Assembly (NCBI RefSeq): GCF_022012335.1
Contig: NZ_JAKLTO010000009.1
Span: 24,412-88,411 of the forward strand
Direction of reading: 5' to 3'
DNA: 64,000 nucleotides
Origin: Flavobacterium sp. SM15
Lineage (GTDB): Bacteria; Bacteroidota; Bacteroidia; Flavobacteriales; Flavobacteriaceae
Below, in pieces: positions 51,327 to 59,754 of this stretch. The position numbers were made by a program, and so were the translations under genes. Within the stretch, counting starts at the first letter, position 1; every line of letters begins with the position of its first letter. The notes beneath the pieces were generated by a model. It did not search any database, was not told the DNA's origin, and was given only the letters and a program-made list of their open reading frames with translations.

Positions 51327-52154
51327 ATGATCGAAATAGGAAAATACAATACACTGAAAATCGCCCGTGACACCAAAGTGGGGTTGTACTTAACTGATGG
51401 AACCACAGATATTTTGTTGCCAAATAAATACGTTCCTAACGAATATGAAATTGGCGATGAATTGGCTGTTTTTGTCTATTTGGATCATGAAGAACGTCCG
51501 GTTGCCACCACGCTTGAGCCTTATATTTTTCTGAATGAATTTGCATTGCTTCGTGTAAATTATACCAACAAGTTCGGTGCATTCATGAATTGGGGTATGG
51601 AAAAAGATTTGTTTGTTCCTTTCAAAGAACAGGCGCGTCCAATGGAGCAAGGAAAACGTTATTTGGTTTATATGTATATTGACGAAAAAACCAAGCGTCT
51701 TGTAGCTTCCAGTAAAACGAATCAGTTCTTAAAAAACGATGAAATTACCGTTGAAGTAGGGGAAGAAGTAGATTTGATCGTTTCTCACATTACTGAAGTT
51801 GGTATCAATGTGATTATCAACGAAAAGCACAAAGGATTACTTTATAAAAACGAAGTCTTTGAAGATTTGCGAACCGGAGATCGTATCATCGGTTTTATCA
51901 AAAACATCCGACCTGATGGAAAAATAGATGTTTCCCGACAGCCTTTCGGAATGGATCGAATCGATGCTTCGGCACAAGCTGTTCTAGATGAGCTTAAAGC
52001 TAGCAGAGGTTACTTACGTTTAAACGATGACAGCCATCCGGAAGACATTAAAACCGTTCTTCAAATGAGCAAAAAAACGTTTAAAAAAGCTATTGGAACC
52101 CTTTATAAGCAAAAGCTTATCGAGATTAAAGACGACGGTATTTATCTTTTGTAA
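51327..52154 (+). CDS. S1-domain RNA-binding protein (CvfB/YitL type)
   Basis: 275-residue protein with three tandem S1-like OB domains (about 1-65, 70-130, 145-200) and a C-terminal winged-helix tail (about 225-275, LQMSKKTFKKAIGTLYKQKLIEIKDDGIYLL). Key phrases: GLYLTDGTTDILLPNKYVP, GAFMNWGMEKDLFVPFKEQ, and VDLIVSHITEVGINVIINEKHKGLLY. The CvfB family affects virulence gene expression in Staphylococcus; its RNA target here is unknown. Upstream lies a run of repeated ACTTTG including TAACTTTG at 51300-51307, the likely -7 element. Soluble and cytoplasmic. Confidence 0.87.
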   Translation: MIEIGKYNTLKIARDTKVGLYLTDGTTDILLPNKYVPNEYEIGDELAVFVYLDHEERPVATTLEPYIFLNEFALLRVNYTNKFGAFMNWGMEKDLFVPFKEQARPMEQGKRYLVYMYIDEKTKRLVASSKTNQFLKNDEITVEVGEEVDLIVSHITEVGINVIINEKHKGLLYKNEVFEDLRTGDRIIGFIKNIRPDGKIDVSRQPFGMDRIDASAQAVLDELKASRGYLRLNDDSHPEDIKTVLQMSKKTFKKAIGTLYKQKLIEIKDDGIYLL

Positions 52155-52210
52155 ATCAATGATTTATTGTTAAAAAATGCTAAATTAGATTAAGAGTAAA
52201 AAAATAATCA

Positions 52211-52237
52211 TACATTTGTATATACAATAATTGTATA
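52211..52237 (+). promoter_or_regulatory. Dioxygenase promoter with MarR-type operator
   Basis: TACATTTG (52211-52218) is a perfect -7 element. Overlapping it, TTGTATATACAA (52216-52227) and TATACAAT-A-ATTGTATA (52221-52237) form nested palindromes. TTGTATATACAA, two bases, then ATTGTAT is the same arrangement as before marR (11860-11880). The ATG is 3 bp away, so the leader is very short. Confidence 0.68.
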
Positions 52238-52240
52238 GAA

Positions 52241-53119
52241 ATGGATAGATCGGATTTTATTAAAACTATAATAGGAGGAGCAGCCATGGCAAGTTTACAA
52301 CCCTTTTACAACTGGACTCAGGATTTAAAGGAAGAAGACGTAAAACTTCCCGTTTTGTTTATCGGGCACGGTTCGCCCATGAACGGTATTGAGGATAATG
52401 AGTTTTCACAAAATTGGGCGAAAATGGGCAAAGAAATCCCTAAACCCAAGGCGGTTCTTGTAATTTCTGCGCATTGGTTAACAAGAGGAACGCACATCAC
52501 GGCAATGAACAATCCCAAAACTATACATGATTTTGGTGGTTTCCCTCAAGCGTTATTCGAAGTTCAATATCCGGCTCCGGGAAATCCTGAATTGGCTTTA
52601 GCAACAAAACAGTTAATTACTTCTACGGATGTAGGTTTGGACCACGATTGGGGTCTAGACCACGGCACCTGGACAGTGGTTCGTCATATGTATCCCAATG
52701 CAGATATTCCGGTGCTTCAATTAAGTATAGATTACAGCAAACCACCGCAATATCATTACGATTTGGCCAAACAATTGGCAGCTTTGCGTAAAAAAGGGGT
52801 GTTGATTATTGGTAGCGGAAATATGGTGCACAACTTGCGTATGGTCGCTTGGGATAAATTAAGTGAGCCAGAATACGGATTTGATTGGGCTAATGAAATG
52901 AACACTATTTTTAAAAATAAAATCACAGACGGTAACCACAAAGCCCTGATTGATTATGAAACTTTAGATAAAGCTGCAAAATTGGCAATTCCTACTCCGG
53001 ATCATTATTACCCAATGCTTTATAATTTGGCTTTGCAGGACAGTAAAGATGAAATCAGTTTCTTTAATGACAAAGCGGTTGGAGGTTCGCTTACCATGAC
53101 TTCGGTTAAAATCGGTTAA
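52241..53119 (+). CDS. 4,5-DOPA dioxygenase extradiol-type protein (YgiD/LigB family)
   Basis: 292-residue class III extradiol dioxygenase-fold protein. The family core starts at about 35 with VLFIGHGSPMNG, whose His binds the metal, and continues with VISAHWLTRGTHIT, TIHDFGGFPQALFEVQYPAPGN, LDHDWGLDHGTWTVVRHMYPN and HYYPMLYNLAL. E. coli YgiD acts on L-DOPA. An N-terminal extension of about 32 residues (MDRSDFIKTIIGGAAMAS) resembles a Tat-type signal but lacks the second Arg. The promoter carries the marR-type operator, so it is probably induced with the nitroreductase operon, pointing to catechol or quinone stress. Confidence 0.9.
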   Translation: MDRSDFIKTIIGGAAMASLQPFYNWTQDLKEEDVKLPVLFIGHGSPMNGIEDNEFSQNWAKMGKEIPKPKAVLVISAHWLTRGTHITAMNNPKTIHDFGGFPQALFEVQYPAPGNPELALATKQLITSTDVGLDHDWGLDHGTWTVVRHMYPNADIPVLQLSIDYSKPPQYHYDLAKQLAALRKKGVLIIGSGNMVHNLRMVAWDKLSEPEYGFDWANEMNTIFKNKITDGNHKALIDYETLDKAAKLAIPTPDHYYPMLYNLALQDSKDEISFFNDKAVGGSLTMTSVKIG

Positions 53120-53550
53120 GCGATTATTTGAATATTTGGATTGATTTTTAAAAGTTCGGCAACAAATTCCGATTTGTTTTTTGGGGAAATATAAATGTCG
53201 TCGAACTTGTTGTAAGTGATGGTTAAACCATAAGAACCCAGCGCCGGTTTCAAAATAGAAGTCACGTACCAGGTTTTTACATTCTCGATTTTATTTATTT
53301 TATTGATATTGATTTTCCCTCGAATTGGACCTGAACAATACAATAATTGATTTTCCTTTATTTTATAATTCGTGTCCAACAATATCCACAAAAGCATCGC
53401 AGCAACCAATCCCAGAAAAATTTTGATTTGAATCGGGATTTCTTCGCCTATTTCATTTTCTGCAATAAAAAATGAAGCGATAATTCCGAAAACCAGCATA
53501 ACCAATACCGGAACCATAATGACATTTAAAGTTGAACGATAGGTTTTCAT
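53116..53550 (-). CDS. PH-like domain membrane protein
   Basis: 144-residue protein with two N-terminal membrane helices (about 9-30 and 42-60) and a cytoplasmic short bacterial PH-like domain (about 60-144, bPH_4-like): NYKIKENQLLYCSGPIRGKI, ENVKTWYVTSILKPALGSYG and DDIYISPKNKSEFVAELL. It probably binds a lipid or protein partner at the membrane; no more specific role is visible. It overlaps the end of the convergent dioxygenase gene by 4 bp. Note that other PH-domain genes lie at 57380 and 57912. Confidence 0.82.
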   Translation of the reverse strand: MKTYRSTLNVIMVPVLVMLVFGIIASFFIAENEIGEEIPIQIKIFLGLVAAMLLWILLDTNYKIKENQLLYCSGPIRGKININKINKIENVKTWYVTSILKPALGSYGLTITYNKFDDIYISPKNKSEFVAELLKINPNIQIIA

Positions 53551-53577
53551 TTTACGTATTTTTAATCTTTATCGACT

Positions 53578-54768
53578 TTATTCTGCCCCGATTACTTCGT
53601 CGTTAAATTTGAATGGATAATCTCCGAAATGAGGTGCTAATTTCTTGGTTTGGTAAGTTTTATGAGTGTATTTGTTCGACAGGGAAATAATGGTCACATT
53701 CTCTTTTCTCAAAGTCACCAAAGAAGACGTATTACCATGCCACCAACCGTTATGGAAGAAATACTTCTGACCGGTTTCAAATTCCAGCATACGAATTCCT
53801 AAGCCGTAATTACGCTGGCCTTTTGTTTCATAGCTGTAACCCTTGAACATTTCGGCTTTAATTTTTTTGCTTAAAAACTCATCAGAATAAGTGGCAATAT
53901 CGAATTTAAGCATATCTCTAGGTGTAGAATAGATATTCTTATCGCCGTAAACCTGATCCAAAAATTCAAAAGCAAGACGCAAATAATTGTTTTTATAGGA
54001 TTGGCTTACGTCGTCTTTCTTTTCCAAATTGTCAAAAACGAAGGTGTTTTTCATTCCCAATGGTTTGAAAATCATTTCGTTCATAACGGTAGCATATTTT
54101 TTTTCGGTTACTTTTTCAATAATTAAAGCTAAAAGAGCATAATTGGTATTGCAATAGCCAAAACGGGTACCGGGTTTTGATTCCAATCCGATCGGCTTTG
54201 TTGCCAAAATATCTAAAACATCTTGATTTGTTAGAGTTTTGTGTTTATCCCAAACTCCTTTATCATCCGTAAAATAGGCATAATTACGCAAGCCGCTTCT
54301 ATGGTTTAAAAGCATACGAACAGTAGTTACTTCGTGAGGAAATGTCGGCAAATAGGTTTGAACAGTTTTGTCCAGGTCGATTTTTCCTTCATCGACAAGT
54401 TTTAAAACGCAAACAGCAGTCATCATTTTACTTACCGAAGCAATGTGAATTGGTGTTTCCGCTGTAATTTTTTCTCCTTTTTCCTTATAAGCGTAACCAC
54501 TGTAGTTTTCGTAGATTACCTGGCCATTTTTTGCCACAAGAAAACCTCCGCTGAAATCTTTCGGATTGTATTTTTTATTGTAAAAATTTTCTACATAATT
54601 TTTGTTGCTGGACAAAAACTTGCCTGTGAGCTTAGGAAAACTAACCTCATAATTATCAGCCAATAAGACGGTGTCGTTTACGCTATTGCCGTCTTTTCCG
54701 GATTTGTCTTTATTGCAGCTTAAAAATAAAAATAGTGAAAGTATAGGGATATATCGTGAAATTCTCAT
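53578..54768 (-). CDS. Serine hydrolase lipoprotein (class C beta-lactamase family)
   Basis: 396-residue protein starting at ATG 54768 (MRISRYIPILSLFLFLSC), with lipobox Cys18. The penicillin-binding/beta-lactamase fold is shown by SVSK (111-114, nucleophile Ser111), YCNTNY (tyrosine motif, YxN) and FHNGWWHG in place of the KTG box. Lipoprotein PBP-like esterases of this type may hydrolyse peptides, esters or beta-lactams. The real activity is unknown. Monocistronic. The 53551-53577 gap separates it from the PH-domain gene. Confidence 0.88.
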   Translation of the reverse strand: MRISRYIPILSLFLFLSCNKDKSGKDGNSVNDTVLLADNYEVSFPKLTGKFLSSNKNYVENFYNKKYNPKDFSGGFLVAKNGQVIYENYSGYAYKEKGEKITAETPIHIASVSKMMTAVCVLKLVDEGKIDLDKTVQTYLPTFPHEVTTVRMLLNHRSGLRNYAYFTDDKGVWDKHKTLTNQDVLDILATKPIGLESKPGTRFGYCNTNYALLALIIEKVTEKKYATVMNEMIFKPLGMKNTFVFDNLEKKDDVSQSYKNNYLRLAFEFLDQVYGDKNIYSTPRDMLKFDIATYSDEFLSKKIKAEMFKGYSYETKGQRNYGLGIRMLEFETGQKYFFHNGWWHGNTSSLVTLRKENVTIISLSNKYTHKTYQTKKLAPHFGDYPFKFNDEVIGAE

Positions 54769-54883
54769 TGTAAATCTTGGTAAAAAGCAAATATAATTAA
54801 CCAATAGAGTTTTCAAAATTCTTAATTAAAAATATTTCTGTTAAAATTTTCAAGTAGTTGTTTTTCATTGGTGTATAAAAAAA

Positions 54884-54913
54884 CAATCGCCTCGATATAT
54901 ATCAAGGCGATTG
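54884..54913 (-). terminator. Terminator past small lipoprotein gene
   Basis: CAATCGCCT and AGGCGATTG around an inner GATATATATC give a long hairpin, followed on the minus strand by a T run. It ends the transcript of the gene at 55027-55227 and possibly of the small frame at 54921. Confidence 0.8.
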
Positions 54914-54920
54914 CTAAATT

Positions 54921-55007
54921 TTATTTGTCTTCAAATGTTTCAATCAAAGCTGGTAAAAGATTAAAAGCGATGTTCACATTGTTCAACCTATGAATTTTAT
55001 CATCCAT
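54921..55007 (-). CDS. Possible 28-residue small protein
   Basis: ATG at 55005-55007 to TAA at 54921-54923. 28 residues with an amphipathic middle (IHRLNNVNIAFNLLPALIE) and acidic ends. It sits 19 bp after the lipoprotein stop codon and ends 7 bp before the terminator, so it would be the second cistron of that transcript. No known family. A frame this short can arise by chance; its neat position between a gene and a terminator is the only support. Confidence 0.35.
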   Translation of the reverse strand: MDDKIHRLNNVNIAFNLLPALIETFEDK

Positions 55008-55026
55008 TAAGGAATGACAAGCGTCC

Positions 55027-55227
55027 TTATTTTTTAGGAGTTGCCGTTGAATCCTTCACTTCTTCCACAGGTGCTACTTCATCAGTTTTAATACTATCAG
55101 TTGCAACTGAATCCACTTGCTCTTCCATAGTTGCCGGTGTTGTTTCTTCAGGTTTAACTTCAGAATTTTTACAACTAGCAAAAAACACTACAGATAAAAG
55201 AGCGACAAAAATTACAGATTTTTTCAA
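55027..55227 (-). CDS. Small low-complexity lipoprotein
   Basis: 66-residue protein with a lipoprotein signal (MKKSVIFVALLSVVFFASC, Cys19). The mature part is entirely hydrophilic, rich in Glu, Asp, Thr, Ser, Val and Pro (EETTPATMEEQVDSV and so on) with no predicted fold. Such peptides are common in Flavobacteriia; likely surface-associated and disordered. Function unknown. It is transcribed leftward with a possible small downstream frame and a terminator. Confidence 0.75.
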   Translation of the reverse strand: MKKSVIFVALLSVVFFASCKNSEVKPEETTPATMEEQVDSVATDSIKTDEVAPVEEVKDSTATPKK

Positions 55228-55340
55228 AGAATAAATTTTTTAAGTTAATAATTCAGTTATCCAAAAACCTCATTTTGAGGTAGTTAAAGTTACTAAAATT
55301 AAAATGAATTTCTAAAAATTTAACGTCTTTTTTTCAAGGA

Positions 55341-56459
55341 TTATAATCCCAAATTTTTTCGTGTGGCTGCGGTCAAAGCGTCTTTATGCACCAATATGGA
55401 AATTGCTTTCAGTTTCATATACGGAACGCTCATGTATACATAACCACCATTGGCTACGCGTTTTTCATCGGTTCCCCAAGAATTTTTTACTTTATAGTAA
55501 ACGTTTCCTTTTTGGTCTTTCATTTTTCCAACGATGTGCATTAAATGATCGTCAGTTGTGCTTTGGTTTTCAAATTCCTGCTGGCGGTATTCTGGTGTGA
55601 TGTTTTTCTCTGGTTTGATTTCTGTCAGAATCATTTTGGCATCGTCATCATTAGCAGGAATTACAGCCACACCGTTTTTTCCCGAAAAAGTAGCTTCACT
55701 AACATCACAATCCAATTCCACAGTAAAGCCTTTCGCTAAAGCATTGTCAATGTTTTCAATGAATTCGTTCAATGGCAAATTATAAAAACTACCATTTGAG
55801 AAATTGTCCGGGATATTTAAAATGAAGGATTTGTAATTTGGCGCATGAGTAAACGATGAAATGGTTACATAAGCCGAAGGATTGATTTTTGTAAATTCCT
55901 GAAAGCTTTTTGGGGTGTATTTTTTTCCTTCGTAAGTGAATTCCGTTGGGTTTTTCCCGATGTAAACATCCAGTAAAGCTTCAATTCCTTTTTTCCAGTT
56001 TGGAGACAGTTTTTTTGCCGGATTTTCCACGTAGGTTTTCAGCATGCTTTCTAAAACCGCAACCATTTCAGTATGATTATGGTTTTCATAAGTTCCGTTT
56101 AAACCTGTGTAGGCGCTATTGGGAACCAAGCCGAAATCCGCAACGGAATTGATTACATCGTGTGCGAGTCCTCCTTCGCCAAACTGCGCTTTTCCTTGGC
56201 GCATTACATAATTATCTGCTTTTTTCGGATAAGTATTTCGAACCTGATACATTTCAGACAAATCGATTTTCTTTCCCGTCAAACGAATGATTTCCGACTC
56301 TAAAAAAGATGATGCAGAAAAACTCCAGCAGGTTCCCGTTTGCCCTTGGCTTATTACAGGTAGTGCTTCTAAATCGGTAACGGTTTGAAATTCATATTTT
56401 TGAGCATTTACGCTAAATAGAACACCTAATAATGCTGCCGAAACAAATAGTTTTTTCAT
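55341..56459 (-). CDS. C1 family cysteine peptidase (bleomycin hydrolase/PepC-like), secreted
   Basis: 372-residue papain-fold protease with a signal peptide (1-19, ending SVNAQ), so exported, unlike cytoplasmic PepC. The catalytic Cys44 lies in GQTGTCWSFSASSF; the His (about 305) in DDHLMHIVG and the Asn (about 326) in KVKNSWG. The Gln at GQTG (oxyanion hole) is present. The length is shorter than 440-residue PepC. Probably an aminopeptidase or self-processing protease; specificity is inferred from the family. Confidence 0.9.
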   Translation of the reverse strand: MKKLFVSAALLGVLFSVNAQKYEFQTVTDLEALPVISQGQTGTCWSFSASSFLESEIIRLTGKKIDLSEMYQVRNTYPKKADNYVMRQGKAQFGEGGLAHDVINSVADFGLVPNSAYTGLNGTYENHNHTEMVAVLESMLKTYVENPAKKLSPNWKKGIEALLDVYIGKNPTEFTYEGKKYTPKSFQEFTKINPSAYVTISSFTHAPNYKSFILNIPDNFSNGSFYNLPLNEFIENIDNALAKGFTVELDCDVSEATFSGKNGVAVIPANDDDAKMILTEIKPEKNITPEYRQQEFENQSTTDDHLMHIVGKMKDQKGNVYYKVKNSWGTDEKRVANGGYVYMSVPYMKLKAISILVHKDALTAATRKNLGL

Positions 56460-56530
56460 GATATTTTAATTATTTGAAACCGCAATATAATGCAAAAAAT
56501 GCGTTATTTTTACGCTAAAATTTTGAAATT

Positions 56531-57370
56531 ATGAGTACGATCAACTGGCAAACCGTAAAAGAGTTTGAAGATATAACCTATAAGAAATGCAACGGCGTAG
56601 CTCGAATCGCCTTTAACCGTCCGGATGTACGCAACGCGTTTCGTCCCAAAACAACCAAAGAACTTTTAGAAGCGTTCCATGATGCCCATGAAGATACTTC
56701 CATTGGAGTGGTTTTATTATCTGCCGAAGGACCTTCTTCTAAAGACGGAATCTGGTCATTTTGCAGTGGAGGCGACCAAAAAGCAAGAGGAAAACAAGGT
56801 TATGTTGGAGATGATGGTTACCATCGTTTAAATATTTTAGAAGTACAACGTTTAATTCGTTTTATGCCGAAAGCTGTAATTGCAGTTGTTCCGGGCTGGG
56901 CAGTTGGCGGTGGTCACAGCTTGCACGTAGTTTGCGATTTGACATTAGCCAGTAAAGAACATGCTATTTTCAAACAAACGGATGCCGATGTAACCAGTTT
57001 TGACGGTGGTTATGGTTCTGCTTATTTAGCCAAAATGGTTGGACAGAAAAAAGCCCGTGAAATTTTCTTTTTAGGTAGAAATTACTCGGCGCAGGATGCT
57101 TTTGATATGGGAATGGTCAACGCGGTAATCCCTCATGCAGAGCTTGAAGACACAGCGTATCAGTGGGCACAAGAAATTCTTGAGAAATCACCAATTTCTA
57201 TCAAAATGCTGAAATTCGCCATGAATTTAACCGACGATGGCATGGTTGGACAACAGGTTTTTGCCGGAGAAGCGACCCGTTTGGCTTATATGTCCGACGA
57301 AGCAATTGAAGGAAGAAACGCTTTCCTTGAAAAGCGTAAGCCTAATTTTGAGAAAAAGTACATTCCTTAA
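56531..57370 (+). CDS. menB: 1,4-dihydroxy-2-naphthoyl-CoA synthase
   Basis: Ring-closing enzyme of menaquinone synthesis, crotonase family. 279 residues, normal. The MenB-specific features are clear: RIAFNRPDVRNAFRPKTTKEL, the oxyanion loop FCSGGDQKARG with the conserved YVGDDGYHRLN insert, PGWAVGGGHSLHVVCDLTLAS, and the C-terminal MSDEAIEGRNAFLEKRKPNF. First of a rightward cluster with PH-domain genes, menA, UPF0173 and menC, spaced by no more than about 120 bp. Confidence 0.97.
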   Translation: MSTINWQTVKEFEDITYKKCNGVARIAFNRPDVRNAFRPKTTKELLEAFHDAHEDTSIGVVLLSAEGPSSKDGIWSFCSGGDQKARGKQGYVGDDGYHRLNILEVQRLIRFMPKAVIAVVPGWAVGGGHSLHVVCDLTLASKEHAIFKQTDADVTSFDGGYGSAYLAKMVGQKKAREIFFLGRNYSAQDAFDMGMVNAVIPHAELEDTAYQWAQEILEKSPISIKMLKFAMNLTDDGMVGQQVFAGEATRLAYMSDEAIEGRNAFLEKRKPNFEKKYIP

Positions 57371-57379
57371 TAGTTATCA

Positions 57380-57922
57380 ATGCAAAATTTCACCAACGAA
57401 ATCTTAAACACCAACGAACTTCCAAAATTTGAAGAAGTCACCTTTGAACCTTTACATCAAGATTATTGGAAAATCGTATTGATTCAAAAGTGTATTTTTT
57501 TGTTGATTTTGAGTGCAATTGCAGGCGGTTTTTTGTTTTTTAATGAAGAAATCAGAGCGTTTTGGCATTTTCTTGTTATAACAATCGTATTAATTTTTGG
57601 TTTGTCGGTACTTTTTGGAAGAATCAGTTTCAGGAAAAGAGGTTATGCTTTTCGTCAGCACGATTTACTGTACAAGAGCGGAATCATTTCCGAATCCACA
57701 ACCATTATTCCTTATAACAGGATTCAGCATGTAGCTTTACACGAAGGTTTTATCTCGCGTCTGTTTGGCCTTGCTGAAATTGAAGTGTTTACAGCCGGCG
57801 GCGGGAACAGCGATATCCAAATTCCGGGTATCGAAAAGGAAAAAGCGCAGAACATCAAGCAGTTGTTAATGCAAAAACTAACGGAAGAACCTTCGAAGAC
57901 AAGTTCCGAAAATGAGTACTAA
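57380..57922 (+). CDS. PH domain protein (YdbS-like)
   Basis: 180-residue protein with two membrane helices (about 37-57, 64-84) and a bacterial PH-like domain (bPH_2, about 92-165: YAFRQHDLLYKSGIISESTT, RIQHVALHEGFISRLFGLAE). It resembles B. subtilis YdbS. Its end overlaps the next, larger PH gene by 11 bp, so they are co-translated and probably act as one membrane complex (YdbS-YdbT pairs). Lipid or antimicrobial-peptide response is reported for YdbST in Bacillus; role here is inference. Sits between menB and menA. Confidence 0.88.
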   Translation: MQNFTNEILNTNELPKFEEVTFEPLHQDYWKIVLIQKCIFLLILSAIAGGFLFFNEEIRAFWHFLVITIVLIFGLSVLFGRISFRKRGYAFRQHDLLYKSGIISESTTIIPYNRIQHVALHEGFISRLFGLAEIEVFTAGGGNSDIQIPGIEKEKAQNIKQLLMQKLTEEPSKTSSENEY

Positions 57923-59432
57923 ACCCGAATTTAATCAGCCGCAAAGGCAATCTTTGGTGGGCGTTTTGGTCATGTTTACCGATACGTTCCAGAAAATTGC
58001 CCGTGCGATGTGGCCGATTTTGGTGATTTGGTTGTTTAAATTCAATGAGCTGAACAAAGTTTACCTGGCTTTAGGATTTGTTGCGGTTATCGCTTTAATT
58101 GGAATCATTGCCTATCTTCAGTATTGGAATTTTACGTTTTATATTGATGAAGACTCCGACGAATTCATTATCAATAAAGGAATACTCAATAAAACCAAAA
58201 TTGCAATTCAACTGCATAAAATACAGCAGGTTAATATCAATCAAACGTTAATTCAGAAGCTTATCGGAGTTCACGCTTTGGATGTCGATACAGCAGGAAG
58301 CAACAAAAAAGAAGTTTCCATCCGTGCGATTTCTCATGATTTGGCGGTCGCTTTGAAAACGAAACTTTTGAGTGAAGCCAGAACATCTTCATCTGAAATT
58401 ATAACCGAAGAAAGTACTCAAACTATAAACGAGAAACCTTTCATCAAAATCAGTATTCTGAGTTTAATTAAGGTTGGAATTACATCAAACTATGTAAAAA
58501 CATTCGGTGTTTTGTTGGCTTTTGTCGGGACTTTGTATGAAAATTTCCAAAACCTGCTGCGCAATTCCGAATCGGTTCAGTCGGTCGATACCACAAAGCT
58601 GGACAATTTGTTTGATGCGAATCGAATTATGTATTCGGTACTAATGTTCATTTTAGTGATTTTCGTCTTTATCCTGGTTTTGAATTTAGGAAGAACGCTC
58701 ATCAAATATTTCGATTTTGAAATTGCCCGACAAAACCGTTCGTTGTTATTGTCTTACGGTTTGCTGAATACCAAAAACACGATCATCAAACCGGAAAAGG
58801 TACAGATTATCACGGTAAGTCAGAATTGGCTCCAAAAAAAGATGAACGTTCTGAATTTCAAAATCAAGCAGGCCTCCGGAAGTGAAGACGGTCGTGAAGA
58901 GAAAAAATCTGCTATTGAAATTCCGGGTTGTAATGCTCAGGAAAAAGCGGAAATATTAAAACTGATCTTCAACGAAATCCCTGAAAAAGGCGCAATGATC
59001 AAACCGAACATCAGGTATTTATTGTTTCCGGTACTTTTTTATGTAGTGCTACCAGTATCGTTATTGTTGTTTTTTGGTTTTAAAGTGAATGAGGAATTGT
59101 TTGATTACCTATTTCTTTTGCCGGTTTACCTGATTTTCGTTGGAGTCATGCTGTTTTTCAGCTTTAAAAATTATCGTTTGTTTGTTAATGAAGATTATAT
59201 CATCAAGCAAAGTGGCGCCTGGGACATCGACAACGAAATTATTGAGCCGCATAAAATTCAGTCCTTAAAAGTAAGCCAGCTTTTTTGGCACAAGCGTTTG
59301 AATATCGGAAGTTTACGAATTTCAACAGCCGGTGGCGACGTTACCTTTCATTTAGGGAATTTCGAAAACATCAAACAGCTTGTAAACAAATGGTTGTATC
59401 AGGTGGAAACCACAGAAAAAAATTGGATGTAG
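57912..59432 (+). CDS. PH domain protein (YdbT-like, three PH domains)
   Basis: 506-residue membrane protein with several bPH_2 domains separated by helices: the first at about 80-155 (FIINKGILNKTKIAIQLHKI), the second at about 270-360 (LLLSYGLLNTKNTIIKPEKV) and the third at about 420-500 (YIIKQSGAWDIDNEIIEPHK). Membrane helices lie between them (about 35-75, 190-245, 370-425). It overlaps the YdbS-like gene by 11 bp. YdbT-like proteins form a complex with YdbS; the ligand is unknown. This operon partner relationship with menB/menA is conserved only by position here. Confidence 0.88.
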   Translation: MSTKPEFNQPQRQSLVGVLVMFTDTFQKIARAMWPILVIWLFKFNELNKVYLALGFVAVIALIGIIAYLQYWNFTFYIDEDSDEFIINKGILNKTKIAIQLHKIQQVNINQTLIQKLIGVHALDVDTAGSNKKEVSIRAISHDLAVALKTKLLSEARTSSSEIITEESTQTINEKPFIKISILSLIKVGITSNYVKTFGVLLAFVGTLYENFQNLLRNSESVQSVDTTKLDNLFDANRIMYSVLMFILVIFVFILVLNLGRTLIKYFDFEIARQNRSLLLSYGLLNTKNTIIKPEKVQIITVSQNWLQKKMNVLNFKIKQASGSEDGREEKKSAIEIPGCNAQEKAEILKLIFNEIPEKGAMIKPNIRYLLFPVLFYVVLPVSLLLFFGFKVNEELFDYLFLLPVYLIFVGVMLFFSFKNYRLFVNEDYIIKQSGAWDIDNEIIEPHKIQSLKVSQLFWHKRLNIGSLRISTAGGDVTFHLGNFENIKQLVNKWLYQVETTEKNWM

Positions 59433-59454
59433 CTAATTATCAATTCAATAGCTT

Positions 59455-59748
59455 ATGGGGAAAATAGTTAATTTTCTTGATAGACAAAGTAGAACGGTAC
59501 TGTTTTTAAGTATTCTCTTGTTGTTATATTGGTTGGGAGCTAATTTGACAGACGTATATCGTTATGCTATTGTTGGAGCTATTTATGAATTTGTGTGGTT
59601 ACCATTTTTGGCATTGCTTTTTGTACTACCAATCACAAATTTAATAATGCTGATAAAAAACAAGTTCAGTTATAAAAAATTATGGCTTTATGCCTTGTTG
59701 ATAAACGGATTGACCGTATTGTACATATACATAAGCGTAGAGTATTAG
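59455..59748 (+). CDS. Small membrane protein of unknown function
   Basis: 97-residue protein with three predicted membrane helices (about 14-30, 38-62, 74-94), hydrophobic and with no recognised family. It lies 22 bp after the YdbT-like gene and 6 bp before menA, in the same direction, so it is most likely part of that transcript. Function unknown. The coding frame has a normal start (ATG) and is bounded tightly by neighbours, which supports it being real. Confidence 0.75.
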   Translation: MGKIVNFLDRQSRTVLFLSILLLLYWLGANLTDVYRYAIVGAIYEFVWLPFLALLFVLPITNLIMLIKNKFSYKKLWLYALLINGLTVLYIYISVEY

Positions 59749-59754
59749 AAAAAT

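Noticed and set aside
54990..55003. Near match to the Fnr-like box (ATGAATTTTATCAT)
   Set aside because: One half-site is imperfect, it lies inside a possible small frame and no -7 element sits 43 nt away on either strand.
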